A stretch of DNA of 62,764 nt. Origin: an uncultured Porphyromonadaceae bacterium. GTDB lineage: Bacteria > Bacteroidota > Bacteroidia > Bacteroidales > Muribaculaceae. The notes below the pieces were generated by a model. That model worked only from the letters and a program-made list of their open reading frames with translations, had not been told where the DNA came from and made no database searches. The position numbers and the translations under genes were made by a program. Positions 45,539-54,168 of the stretch are shown piece after piece (the stretch's first letter is position 1; each line of letters opens with the position of its first letter). The stretch is from assembly GCA_947177185.1 (NCBI GenBank), contig CAMWTJ010000010.1:1-62764 (forward strand), in the 5' to 3' direction.

Positions 45539-46629
45539 AATCAGTCTTATTTTTTGCGTCAGACTACAAGATTGGTCTGGCAGCTCTGCTTACAGACCAG
45601 CTGCTGTCGCTCTGCGAAGAAGGAGTGCCGGTTTATGCCGTTGCGGGTGAAAACGAACAGGAACCCGGCTTGTCTGACAAACTCGCAGAAAAGGCAGTCA
45701 CGATAGAACGGATACCGGGCCTTGACGCGCATGCGCGATTTCTTCATTTGGCCGCACGTATCGAACGAATCGTAAAGGAGCGGAATATCGATATTGTTCA
45801 CGTGCAGAACAATTGGCAATTAGCAATAGTGGCCTATGTAAAAAACAAGCTGCGTTTCCGAAAAAAGCTCAAGGTAGTATATACCATACATGGGTTTAGA
45901 AACAACAATGCCAGGAAGGCTGTTGTAGCTCAGATAGTTATCGGCACTGCTCTGTTTCTGTTCGCCGACAGAGTATTGTGCATGACGCAGTATCTTAAAA
46001 GCAAGTTCAGGCTGCTGTCGTATAAAATACGGATTCTGCCGCTTGGCATCAACGACGGTTTTTACATTTCCGAGTTTGACAAGCCGGATGTCGCAGACCT
46101 TAAACTGATATTTCCTGCTCAGTTCCGGCAAGGTAAGAATCAAGATGTTATAATACGTGCCCTGCACGCTTATATAAAACGGACAGGACGCTACAATATC
46201 CACCTTACACTTCCCGGCGGAGGCGAACGCATGGAGCAAATGCAGCAACTTGCACGCGATCTGAACGTGTCGGAGCACGTGTCGTTTCCCGGCCTTCTGC
46301 CCAAGCAGCAGATAAAGGATGCCTACATAGCCCATAACATCGCCGTTATAGCGAGTGACAGCGAAACGTTCGGGCAAAGCATCGTCGAGCCATATGTGCT
46401 CGGCCGTTGTGTGATTTCAACGCCTGTGGGGATAGCCCCGGAAATTATAAAGGCCGGTGAAAGCGGCTATCTGTTCGATACTGAAGACGAGCTCACCGAC
46501 ATACTGGTCAGTCTGTCCGAATCGCCGGAACTATTGCAGACCATCGCACGCAACAATTTTAAATCCCGCGATGCCTTCAGATGGAGCAATATTTCACAAA
46601 AGTATATCTCACATCTTGATATAGAATGA
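45535..46629 (+). CDS. Glycosyltransferase group 1 (GT4)
   Basis: 364 aa from ATG 45535 (MKSVLFFASDYKIGLAALLTDQLL); 49 upstream codons lie in the previous gene out of frame. NIDIVHVQNNWQLAIVAYV, LIFPAQFRQGKNQDVIIRAL and DSETFGQSIVEPYVLGRCVIST (E-x7-E) mark a GT-B enzyme. AT-rich composition. It is coupled to both neighbours by 4-nt overlaps. Confidence 0.9.
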   Translation: MKSVLFFASDYKIGLAALLTDQLLSLCEEGVPVYAVAGENEQEPGLSDKLAEKAVTIERIPGLDAHARFLHLAARIERIVKERNIDIVHVQNNWQLAIVAYVKNKLRFRKKLKVVYTIHGFRNNNARKAVVAQIVIGTALFLFADRVLCMTQYLKSKFRLLSYKIRILPLGINDGFYISEFDKPDVADLKLIFPAQFRQGKNQDVIIRALHAYIKRTGRYNIHLTLPGGGERMEQMQQLARDLNVSEHVSFPGLLPKQQIKDAYIAHNIAVIASDSETFGQSIVEPYVLGRCVISTPVGIAPEIIKAGESGYLFDTEDELTDILVSLSESPELLQTIARNNFKSRDAFRWSNISQKYISHLDIE

Positions 46630-47969
46630 AAAAGGTCATAACATACGGCACTTACGATTTGCTTCACGAAGGCCACCTTAATCTTTTGCGAAGAGCCAAG
46701 GAGTTGGGCGATTATCTGATAGTCGGAGTCACCAGCGACCGTTTTGACCGTGAACGCGGCAAATTAAATGTCCGAAACAATGTTTTGGAACGTGTAGAAG
46801 CTGTCCGTCGAACGGGATTTGCCGACGAAATAATCATTGAAGATTACGTCGGACAGAAAATTGACGATATACAACGATACGATGTGGATATTTTCGCGAT
46901 AGGCTCGGACTGGGAAGGCAAGTTCGACTATCTTGACGAGTTCTGCAAAGTGGTGTATCTGCCCCGCACAGAGGGTATTTCGTCCACTATGCTGAGAGAA
47001 GAATCGCAGGAAATCGTAAAATTAGGCATAGTCGGAACAGGACGAATCGCAAACCGATTCATTCCCGAGGCATCCTTTGTCAGCGGAGTTCAAATATGCG
47101 GGGCCTACAATCCGTTAATTGCCGAAACTACAGCTTTTGCAGAAAGGCACGGAATCGGATTAGCGACAGACGACTACGGCACACTGCTGAACCACGTGGA
47201 CGCGGTCTATATAGCGTCGCCCCATTTGTCGCACTACGACTATATCAAAGAAGCCATCATGGCCGGCAAGCACGTATTGTGCGAGATTCCAATGGTGCTG
47301 AGCGGCACACAGGCCACAGAACTGTATGCGCTGGCCGAGCAACACGGCGTAGTGCTGCTCGAGGCAAGTAAAACCGCATTTTGTCCCGGTTTCAATCATA
47401 TGGTTACTCTTGTCAAAAGCGGTGTTATCGGCACCGTCGTCGACGTCAGGGCTTCTCTGTCAAAACTTATCTCGAGAAAAGACGTGCGCGAACTTGATGC
47501 CGGACAAGCCGGCGGATGCATGACAGAACTGTCGCCCTTCCCGTTGCTTTCCATCATTAAGATTCTTGGCCGGAATATACACGACATGCATTTTCATTCT
47601 AAAATTGAGAATGGAGTGGATGTGTTCACAAAAGGAGTCCTCAATTTCGACCACGCAGTATCTACCATCACGTTGGGACTCGGAGTCAAGACAGAGGGAA
47701 ATCTCGTTATTTCAGGCACAAAGGGCTATATCTATGTCCCCGCTCCGTGGTGGCTTACCAGTTACTTTGAGGTCAGATATGAGAATCAGACTGAAAACAA
47801 AAAATATTTCTATCCGTACGATGGCGATGGATTGAGATATGAGCTTCAAGAATTCATCTCTATGATTTTAAGCGGGCGGTTCAGCTCTCACAAATTAAGA
47901 AGACGCGAAAGCGCCCTTATAGCAAGTATCATTGAATATTACCGAAACGGCCACTACATCGCATTATGA
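46626..47969 (+). CDS. Fusion: TagD-like cytidylyltransferase + Gfo/Idh/MocA oxidoreductase
   Basis: 447 aa in two domains. Residues 1-128 are a glycerol-3-phosphate-cytidylyltransferase-like domain: YGTYDLLHEGH (7-17) and RTEGISST (114-121). Residues about 132-447 are an NAD(P)-dependent Gfo/Idh/MocA domain: GIVGTGRIANRF (134-145). Its usual EKP motif reads E220-I221-P222, so the normally catalytic Lys is absent. The fusion suggests a polyol-phosphate is made or remodelled and activated to a CDP-polyol for the 43164-44447 transferase. It overlaps the following SDR gene by 4 nt. The exact polyol is unknown. Confidence 0.88.
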   Translation: MKKVITYGTYDLLHEGHLNLLRRAKELGDYLIVGVTSDRFDRERGKLNVRNNVLERVEAVRRTGFADEIIIEDYVGQKIDDIQRYDVDIFAIGSDWEGKFDYLDEFCKVVYLPRTEGISSTMLREESQEIVKLGIVGTGRIANRFIPEASFVSGVQICGAYNPLIAETTAFAERHGIGLATDDYGTLLNHVDAVYIASPHLSHYDYIKEAIMAGKHVLCEIPMVLSGTQATELYALAEQHGVVLLEASKTAFCPGFNHMVTLVKSGVIGTVVDVRASLSKLISRKDVRELDAGQAGGCMTELSPFPLLSIIKILGRNIHDMHFHSKIENGVDVFTKGVLNFDHAVSTITLGLGVKTEGNLVISGTKGYIYVPAPWWLTSYFEVRYENQTENKKYFYPYDGDGLRYELQEFISMILSGRFSSHKLRRRESALIASIIEYYRNGHYIAL

Positions 47970-48700
47970 GCAAAGCATTAATCGTGGGCGGAGCAAACGG
48001 TATCGGACTGTCAATAGCCCATACACTCGCCACTGACGGGAAATATACCGAAATCTATATCGTCGACAGAGCAGCGGTATCCGCAGAAAACAATCACCCT
48101 AAGTTCAAAAGTATCCTCTTTGACCTGGAAGAGAGCAACTATGATGTATTCAATCAGTTCGCCGACATTGATACTTTAATAATCACGGCCGGGTTCGGAC
48201 GTCTGAACTTGTTTGAAAACATCGAAGAACAACACATCATTTCAAGTTTCAATGTCAATACCGTTGCTCCCATACGTATAATCCGACATTTCTACGAGCG
48301 CTTGCTCCATGATGCCGATTTCAAGTGTGCAGTGATGGTAAGCATTGCCGGCTACATGTCCTCGCCGTTTTTCAGCATCTACGCGGCCACCAAAGCTGCC
48401 TTACGCATATTTATAGAGAGTGTGAACGTAGAACTTGAAAAATCCGGGTCGGCCAACCGTATCCTCAACGTAAGCCCCGGCTCAATCAAGGGCACATCGT
48501 TCAATGCAGGAAAAACAGACCTTACTCTAACATCTGCCTTAGCAAAGGATATTGTGGAGCATCTCAACGACAAGAACGACCTGTTTATTCCGCAGTACGA
48601 CGAGATATTTAAAGAGGTGCTTGAGCGATACCACGCCGATTTCCGCGAAGAGGGACGCCACTCCTACGATTATAAGATTAAATCCGGCCGAATAAAGTAA
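47966..48700 (+). CDS. Short-chain dehydrogenase/reductase (SDR)
   Basis: 244 aa. NAD(P)-binding GGANGIGLS (8-16), TAGFG near 74-78, catalytic Ser126 and Y139-x3-K143 (SIYAATKAAL). The C-terminal tail (FREEGRHSYDYKIKSGRIK) is basic. Coupled to the TagD-Gfo fusion by overlap, it could reduce a keto- or aldo-sugar phosphate to the polyol-phosphate, like the dehydrogenases that accompany CDP-polyol synthesis in other bacteria. That role is inference. Confidence 0.88.
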   Translation: MSKALIVGGANGIGLSIAHTLATDGKYTEIYIVDRAAVSAENNHPKFKSILFDLEESNYDVFNQFADIDTLIITAGFGRLNLFENIEEQHIISSFNVNTVAPIRIIRHFYERLLHDADFKCAVMVSIAGYMSSPFFSIYAATKAALRIFIESVNVELEKSGSANRILNVSPGSIKGTSFNAGKTDLTLTSALAKDIVEHLNDKNDLFIPQYDEIFKEVLERYHADFREEGRHSYDYKIKSGRIK

Positions 48701-48706
48701 TCCGCT

Positions 48707-49864
48707 ATGAAAGTGCTGCTGGTTCACAACGACTATGGCAAGTACTCGGGTGAGGAGGCTGTGGTCGACAAGATGGCTGTGATGCTCGCTGAAATGGGAC
48801 ACGGGGTGGCGCAGTTGCGTCGCTCCACCGCCGGCGCGCGCGAAAGCCTCGCAGGCAAAGTACACGGCTTTCTCGCAGGCATATATTGCCCGGGCGGCGT
48901 CCGGGCCATGCGCGATGCCTTGCGTCGTGAAAGGCCCGATGTGGTGAACGTGCACAATCTCTACCCGTTCATATCGCCGGCTGCATTGCGCGAGTGCAAA
49001 AAAGCCGGGGTGCCGGTGGTGATGACCATACACAATTTCCGCCTGATGTGCCCCACGGGTCTGTTCATGCGCGACAACGCGCCTTGCGAGCTGTGTCTGC
49101 AGCGCGGAAACGAGTGGGGATGCGTGCGCCACAACTGCGAGCACTCCTTGCTCAAATCCGCCGGCTATGCCGCACGCAGCGCTGTGGCGCGTGTGCGGCG
49201 GCACTACGCCGACTGTGTGGACCGCTTCGCCTGCATCACCGACTTTCAGCGCCGCAAACTTATCGAGGCCGGCTTCCCGGCCGAAAAGCTGCTGGTGGTG
49301 CCCAACTCGGTCGACGCCGGAACGGATGTGGCGCCGACGCCCGGCGGCTACGTGGCCTACAGCGGACGCATCAGCCGCGAAAAAGGTGTCGACTTAATCA
49401 TTGAGGTGGCCCGGCGGCATCCCGACATACCGTTTCGCCTGGCGGGCGCCGTGCGCGACACAGAACTTGTGGCGCAGCTACCGCCGAACGTCGAGCTCAC
49501 GGGCTATCTCTCGGGCGAGGCACTCAGTGCCTTCTACGCCGGCGCGCGCTTTTTCGTTATGGCAAGCCGCTGGTATGAGGGTTTCCCCATGACCATACTC
49601 GAAGCTGCCCGCTGGGCCAAGCCCATGATAGCGCCCGACCACGGCGGCTTTACGGAAATCATAGGAAAAGGCGACAGCGCCATCGGGCGGCTCGTGGCGC
49701 CGGCCGACACCGATGCTCTTGAAAGCGCTGTCCGGCACCTGTGGGACTCGCCGGACGAAAGCATGCGCCTGGGCGCTGCCGCACGCAGCAGCCTCATCGC
49801 GCGCTACTCCACATCGGCCGTTTCGGCTCTCTGGAGCGACCTGTTAAAGCAGCTCACACAATAA
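48707..49864 (+). CDS. Glycosyltransferase group 1 (GT4)
   Basis: 385 aa. MKVLLVHNDYGKYSGEEAVVDKMAVML, VNVHNLYPFISPAALRECKKAGVPVVMTIHNFRL, a Cys-rich insert CELCLQRGNEWGCVRHNC typical of one GT4 subgroup, YVAYSGRISREKGVDLIIEV, and RWYEGFPMTILEAARWAKPMIAP (E-x7-E). GC content rises again here. It is 6 nt after the SDR gene and 11 nt before the phase-variable acyltransferase. Confidence 0.92.
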   Translation: MKVLLVHNDYGKYSGEEAVVDKMAVMLAEMGHGVAQLRRSTAGARESLAGKVHGFLAGIYCPGGVRAMRDALRRERPDVVNVHNLYPFISPAALRECKKAGVPVVMTIHNFRLMCPTGLFMRDNAPCELCLQRGNEWGCVRHNCEHSLLKSAGYAARSAVARVRRHYADCVDRFACITDFQRRKLIEAGFPAEKLLVVPNSVDAGTDVAPTPGGYVAYSGRISREKGVDLIIEVARRHPDIPFRLAGAVRDTELVAQLPPNVELTGYLSGEALSAFYAGARFFVMASRWYEGFPMTILEAARWAKPMIAPDHGGFTEIIGKGDSAIGRLVAPADTDALESAVRHLWDSPDESMRLGAAARSSLIARYSTSAVSALWSDLLKQLTQ

Positions 49865-49875
49865 CAATTCGCAAT

Positions 49876-50978
49876 ATGCTATCTATCAGTAAATTACTGG
49901 GGGGGGTAATTTAAGCGCCCCTGCTCATCAAGAAAACAAACGCTCGACGGGTCTTGACATCCTGCGCACCGTAGCCATTGTGGCCGTAGTGGCCGGGCAT
50001 TATTTTATGTATTCCGGCTTCAACAGTGCGCCGTTCAATACTCCGGCGATGTTTCTGCTCGGGATTCTGAATAGCATCACGGCTATCGGAGTCCCGATAT
50101 TTATGATGCTTACGGGCTATCTTACGTGCCGTAAAACCATCAGCCGCAGCTATTTCAAGGGCATCACCCGAGTGCTTGTATCCTATGTGGTCCTGTCTGT
50201 GGTAATGATTCTTTTTCGCGAGATGTATCTTGGAGAGCACATGTCGCCCGTAAAGTGGCTGCTGAAAATCACCGATTTCTCGGCCATACCCTATGCCTGG
50301 TATATCGAAATGTGGATAGGGCTGTTTTTACTCACTCCGTTTCTCAACATACTGTGGAGCGGAATCGCCGACAGAAACCATCGCAAGCTGCTGCTGTTCA
50401 TCCTGTTTTTGTGCTCGGCACTGCCCGATTTCTTCAACCGCTACGGCGTGCACCTCGCTCCCGGCTACTGGGAGAGCGCGGCCTATCCCCTGCTGTTCTT
50501 CTTCGCCGGGGCATATATCCGCGACTATCGTCCCGCCATCGACACACGCCGCGGCATACTGGCAGTGCTCGCACTGGCCTTGATTAATCCCCTGTTGAGC
50601 ATACTGCTGCAGCCCGGAGGCACCATGCTGCACCTCACGGGCGATCCCAACGGCATAATATCCACCCCGGTTGCAATACTGATATTTATCCTGCTGTACA
50701 CCCGCAATATCGGCAGCAGCATCGCACGCGGCGCCGTCACCAGGATATCGCTTCTGTCCCTCGATATCTACCTTATCAGCTACGTGTTCGACATGATAGT
50801 ATATCCATGCTTCGCTGACATGGCCGGCTCCGACGACGCCGCCGTGGGCTGGGCGTTTTTCCTGATAGTACCTGTGCTATTCGCGCTTGACTTTTCGGCG
50901 GCTTACGTCAAGGACGCGATATTCCGCGCGGTCGGCTTCATAGGCCAAAAAGCAAAAGCGGTGCAGCGGGCAGTCTGA
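49876..50978 (+). CDS. Acyltransferase family 3 membrane protein, phase-OFF by frameshift at a G8 tract
   Basis: From ATG 49876 the frame reads MLSISKLLGGVI and stops at TAA 49912. With one more G (G9) it reads LLGGGNLSAPAHQENKRSTGLDILRTVAIVAVVAGHYFMYSG and runs to 50978, 367 aa, which places the family's Arg-Asp-Arg and His motif at the expected N-terminal position. The body has about ten membrane segments (IFMMLTGYLTCRKT, YAWYIEMWIGLFLLTP). An internal GTG at 49980 would skip the first membrane motif and is an unlikely start. Last gene of cluster B. A sequencing error in the run is the alternative. Confidence 0.85.
49899..49906 (+). repeat. Homopolymer tract G8-TA (gene OFF; G9 restores)
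   Basis: Eight G in an AT-rich island, only eight codons after the start, followed by TAATTTAA. The switch thus decides whether any functional protein is made. Confidence 0.9.
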
Positions 50979-51004
50979 CACCACACGGCTACAGAACCGG
51001 CACT

Positions 51005-51038
51005 GCGGGGCTGCGGACACACACGTCTGCGGCCCCGC
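51005..51038. terminator. Bidirectional terminator between cluster B and the PAP2 gene
   Basis: A GC-rich inverted repeat (51005-51018 with 51025-51038, 12 of 14 pairs, 6-nt loop) lies between the convergent stops at 50978 and 51042. It has no long U-run on either side. Confidence 0.6.
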
Positions 51039-51041
51039 TCG

Positions 51042-51716
51042 CTATATGGCGGCAATGGCGATGCCGAGCACGGTGGCCGTACCGGCCAGGATCAGCACAT
51101 CCGACGGCGGCAGGAGCTTGCCGAACGCATGCATACGCACCTGCGGCAGCGCGCGCTCACGCAACAGAGCCGCACACAGGGCATAGCACAAAGCCCCGAA
51201 CAGCAGCCCGAAAGCCGTGCCGGCTATAAGGTCGCCCGGATAATGCACCCCGAGATACAGCCGCGAATAGCTGTTGGCCACGGCCCACAGCAATATGAAC
51301 CATGCGGCACGGCGCGAGCGCAGCAGCAGAGCGCAGAACATGGCCAGCGCAAACGAGTTGGCTGCGTGGCACGACGGAAAGCCGTAGGTGCCTCCACGGT
51401 AGCCGTTGACCAGCACAGACATAGCCGACAGTGGATTGTCGGGATGCGAAGGCCTCAGACGCCCTATGGCGGGGCGCAGCAAATGGCCGCAGAACTGGTC
51501 GGCGCAGACAACGGCGAGGACTATGCAGGCCACAATCACGGCCGCACGCCGCACACCGAACTGACGCACCACCACCCACAGCAGCGCCGCATACATAGGC
51601 ACCCACACGAAGCGCCCTGTAAAAATCATCCAGAAACGGTCGAAATAGGCCGTATGCATGCCATTGAGCAAGAGGTAGGCCTGCGAATCAATATCGTTAA
51701 GCAGTTCCAGCATCAC
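51042..51716 (-). CDS. PAP2-family membrane phosphatase
   Basis: 224-aa membrane protein with five or six hydrophobic segments. The three phosphatase motifs are RPAIGRLRP (first motif, Arg where Lys is common), FPSCHAANS (PSGH type, catalytic His) and SRLYLGVHYPGD (second His and Asp). It probably dephosphorylates undecaprenyl pyrophosphate or another lipid phosphate, which would recycle the carrier used by both polysaccharide clusters. It overlaps the LtaS-like gene by 4 nt. Confidence 0.9.
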   Translation of the reverse strand: MMLELLNDIDSQAYLLLNGMHTAYFDRFWMIFTGRFVWVPMYAALLWVVVRQFGVRRAAVIVACIVLAVVCADQFCGHLLRPAIGRLRPSHPDNPLSAMSVLVNGYRGGTYGFPSCHAANSFALAMFCALLLRSRRAAWFILLWAVANSYSRLYLGVHYPGDLIAGTAFGLLFGALCYALCAALLRERALPQVRMHAFGKLLPPSDVLILAGTATVLGIAIAAI

Positions 51717-53551
51717 AGGTCGTTGATATATTCATAAAGCACCTGAAGATAGGCCTTGCACTGCTCAGCGAGCTGCTGCGGGCCGGAAGTGGCTTCGGTG
51801 GGCACCTGATACACGGCCGCCTCCCCGTCGGGCAAAAGCAGCATGGCCGCCTCGCGCTCGCTCGCATAGGCGAAACCCGTGCGCGTGGTGTCCATGGCAT
51901 TGCAGCTGAACGGAAAGGCCTCCGCGCTCATGCCGAGCTGCGCCAGCAGCGTGGCTGCGATGTCGGGCTGAGCCGCCATGCGCGAGATGCGGCGGCCGGG
52001 AGCGGCGAGCGCGCCGCCGGCCAGCACCAGCGGGATATGGTGGCGCGCACGCATGCTGTCGAGAGGCGCCGGATAGCAGCCCCAGTGGTCGGCCACAGCC
52101 ACCACGAGCGTGCGTTCCCACGAAGGCAATGCGCGCAGGCTGTCGACAAAAGCGCCCAGGCAACTGTCGGCGTAGGCAAAAGCACGCACAGGCCCTTCGG
52201 CAAAACGCGGGGCATCGAACGGCACGTCGAACGGCTCGTGGCTGCTCGATGTCTGCACCACGAAGAAACGCGGGGCATCGTTGCCCTCCGCGTCCCGCAC
52301 GTCGGCCATGCAACGGTCGAACACAGGACCGTCTGGCACACCCCATTTGGATATACGCTTCGACAGCGGGAAATCCTTGTCGCTGACTATCCTGTCGAAG
52401 CCCTGCGCACGCAGATACGCCAGTCGGTTGGTAAAGTTGATGTCGCCGCCGAAGTAATAGCGGCAGTCATAGCCGGCGTCCCGCAGTTCATGCGCCAGCG
52501 AGGGCAGATGCTCGGCTTTGCCCACATATTTTGTGGCGCTCTCAGTGGGTTGGCCGGGAAGGCCGCTGTATATGGCGGCCAGACCGCGGTCGGTGCGGAA
52601 ACTCGACGCATAAAACCTGTCGAACAGCACTCCCTCGCGTGCCAGAGTGTCCAGGCGCATGGCTATGGCCTCGCCTCCGAGAGCCGGCATCAAATGCGCC
52701 GAGAAGCTCTCGAGCACCACCAGGTATATGTCGGGGCGCTCCACGCGCAGCAGACGTTCCGTGTGGTCGGTCGAAGCCCTGTCGGCCATAAAAGGAGCGG
52801 CGAGTTCGCGTGCACGCTTGCTGTCGAAAAAGCGGAACTGCGTGCGGTAGCGGTCGGGCTGCGTGAGCGAGTACAGCAGGCTGAACGCCGGGTTCACCGC
52901 CGCATGGTTCAGGCGCATGTTGTCGCTGAAATAAGCGCGGCTCACGTTCATTGTCGACACCGTGACGCCGCCGCGCATGGGCAGGAAAAGCAGAGCCGCC
53001 AGCACGAGCGCCACCGCCGCCCTACGCCAGCGGTCGAGGGTGATGGAGCGCGCAGGCGCGTACGGCAGCCGCACGGCCACATAATAGAAGCACGCATAAA
53101 ACAGCCCGCCGAGCACGGCCAATGCGAGCACTCCGCCCAGCATCTGCAGCGGTGTCACCGATGCAAGTGCAAGCGCAGGCGACGAGAAGAAATAGTAAAA
53201 TGGCATAGTGTCCAGCCGGAATCCCCAATAGCCGTACAGGCCGAAATCGAGTATCACAATGCCGGCAAGCACATAAGCCACCACCACATAGTACGTTTTT
53301 TCCAGGCGCCGAAGCCAGCGGCTCGGGCCGGCGAACTGCGCCACAACAAGCAGCAGCGCAGGCACCGCCGACAGATAGGCGGCCATGCTCAGGTCCATCG
53401 ACAGGCCGTGCCACACGGCAGCCAACTTCTGCGCAAAGCTCACTCCCTGAAAAAGGCTGCCATAGGCAAGCATAAACGCCGGCTTCAGCAGCACAAACAC
53501 TATCATGAACGCCGCCGGCGCAAGCAGATATTTCGCAAACAGCCGCTTCAT
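51713..53551 (-). CDS. LtaS-like sulfatase-family membrane protein
   Basis: 612 aa. About five N-terminal membrane segments (to roughly 190), then a periplasmic alkaline-phosphatase-fold domain: DIYLVVLESFSAH (metal-ligand Glu), FYASSFRTDRGLAAIYSG (Thr of RTDRG as the nucleophile candidate), FFVVQTSSSHEPFDVP and VAVADHWGCYP (Asp-His ligands). LtaS-type enzymes transfer glycerol-phosphate or phosphoethanolamine; the reaction in Bacteroidales is not settled. It is coupled to DUF4924 and PAP2 genes by 4-nt overlaps. Confidence 0.88.
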   Translation of the reverse strand: MKRLFAKYLLAPAAFMIVFVLLKPAFMLAYGSLFQGVSFAQKLAAVWHGLSMDLSMAAYLSAVPALLLVVAQFAGPSRWLRRLEKTYYVVVAYVLAGIVILDFGLYGYWGFRLDTMPFYYFFSSPALALASVTPLQMLGGVLALAVLGGLFYACFYYVAVRLPYAPARSITLDRWRRAAVALVLAALLFLPMRGGVTVSTMNVSRAYFSDNMRLNHAAVNPAFSLLYSLTQPDRYRTQFRFFDSKRARELAAPFMADRASTDHTERLLRVERPDIYLVVLESFSAHLMPALGGEAIAMRLDTLAREGVLFDRFYASSFRTDRGLAAIYSGLPGQPTESATKYVGKAEHLPSLAHELRDAGYDCRYYFGGDINFTNRLAYLRAQGFDRIVSDKDFPLSKRISKWGVPDGPVFDRCMADVRDAEGNDAPRFFVVQTSSSHEPFDVPFDAPRFAEGPVRAFAYADSCLGAFVDSLRALPSWERTLVVAVADHWGCYPAPLDSMRARHHIPLVLAGGALAAPGRRISRMAAQPDIAATLLAQLGMSAEAFPFSCNAMDTTRTGFAYASEREAAMLLLPDGEAAVYQVPTEATSGPQQLAEQCKAYLQVLYEYINDL

Positions 53552-54117
53552 TGCCCGTCAGAGTCTTCGTCTTTGCCGAACAGCTCACCGCGCTCGTCCT
53601 TGGCATAATATGCGGCAAGCAGCGCTGTCAGACGCGTGATTTTAGCCATGGCCTCCGAGGTGGCCTCGCTTATATCCTGCCGCTTCATGCGCATCAGCAA
53701 CACCGCATACAGAGCGTTGAAGCAGGTTTCTATCTCTCCTGCCGGATGGTCGCCTGCGCGCGCGCGCAACTCCACTATAGCCGGCAGAGCGTCGTAAAAC
53801 GCCCGCGTATAGTTGTCGTAGCGCCCGTCGGCCAGCAGTCGACGGTGCAGGTCGGCCAGTTCGCCGAGCGTGTTGCGGTTTATCTGCAGATGGCCCGACT
53901 CCACCACCTCCTCGCGGCGCATCATGTCGATTAGCGACTCATACCAGTCACGCACATCGCGCCGCTGCGCGTCGGACATATCGGGCACACTGTCTATCAG
54001 AGCCGCCGAGATGCGCTCCGCATCCAGGCCGAATGCGCGGATTATATCCTCTATCTGCCACATATACAGCAGATACTCGGCTATATTTTCCTTGCGTTTT
54101 TTAGAAGCTGTCAGCAT
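53548..54117 (-). CDS. DUF4924 family protein
   Basis: 189-aa, mostly helical, soluble-looking protein with no signal peptide. KKRKENIAEYLLYMWQIEDIIRA and LADLHRRLL are characteristic of DUF4924, a Bacteroidetes family of unknown function. First gene of a three-gene unit with the LtaS-like and PAP2 genes. Confidence 0.82.
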   Translation of the reverse strand: MLTASKKRKENIAEYLLYMWQIEDIIRAFGLDAERISAALIDSVPDMSDAQRRDVRDWYESLIDMMRREEVVESGHLQINRNTLGELADLHRRLLADGRYDNYTRAFYDALPAIVELRARAGDHPAGEIETCFNALYAVLLMRMKRQDISEATSEAMAKITRLTALLAAYYAKDERGELFGKDEDSDGQ

Positions 54118-54168
54118 AAAACTAAATTCTATAAAAAAGGTGAGAGAAGAATGAGAATTATACCGTGG

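Noticed and set aside
3388-49906. Frameshifts as plain assembly or sequencing errors, or as decayed pseudogenes
   Set aside because: Not fully excluded, but every broken gene is intact on both sides and is restored by one G. The runs share G-n-TA and lie only in surface genes. Read pileups would decide.
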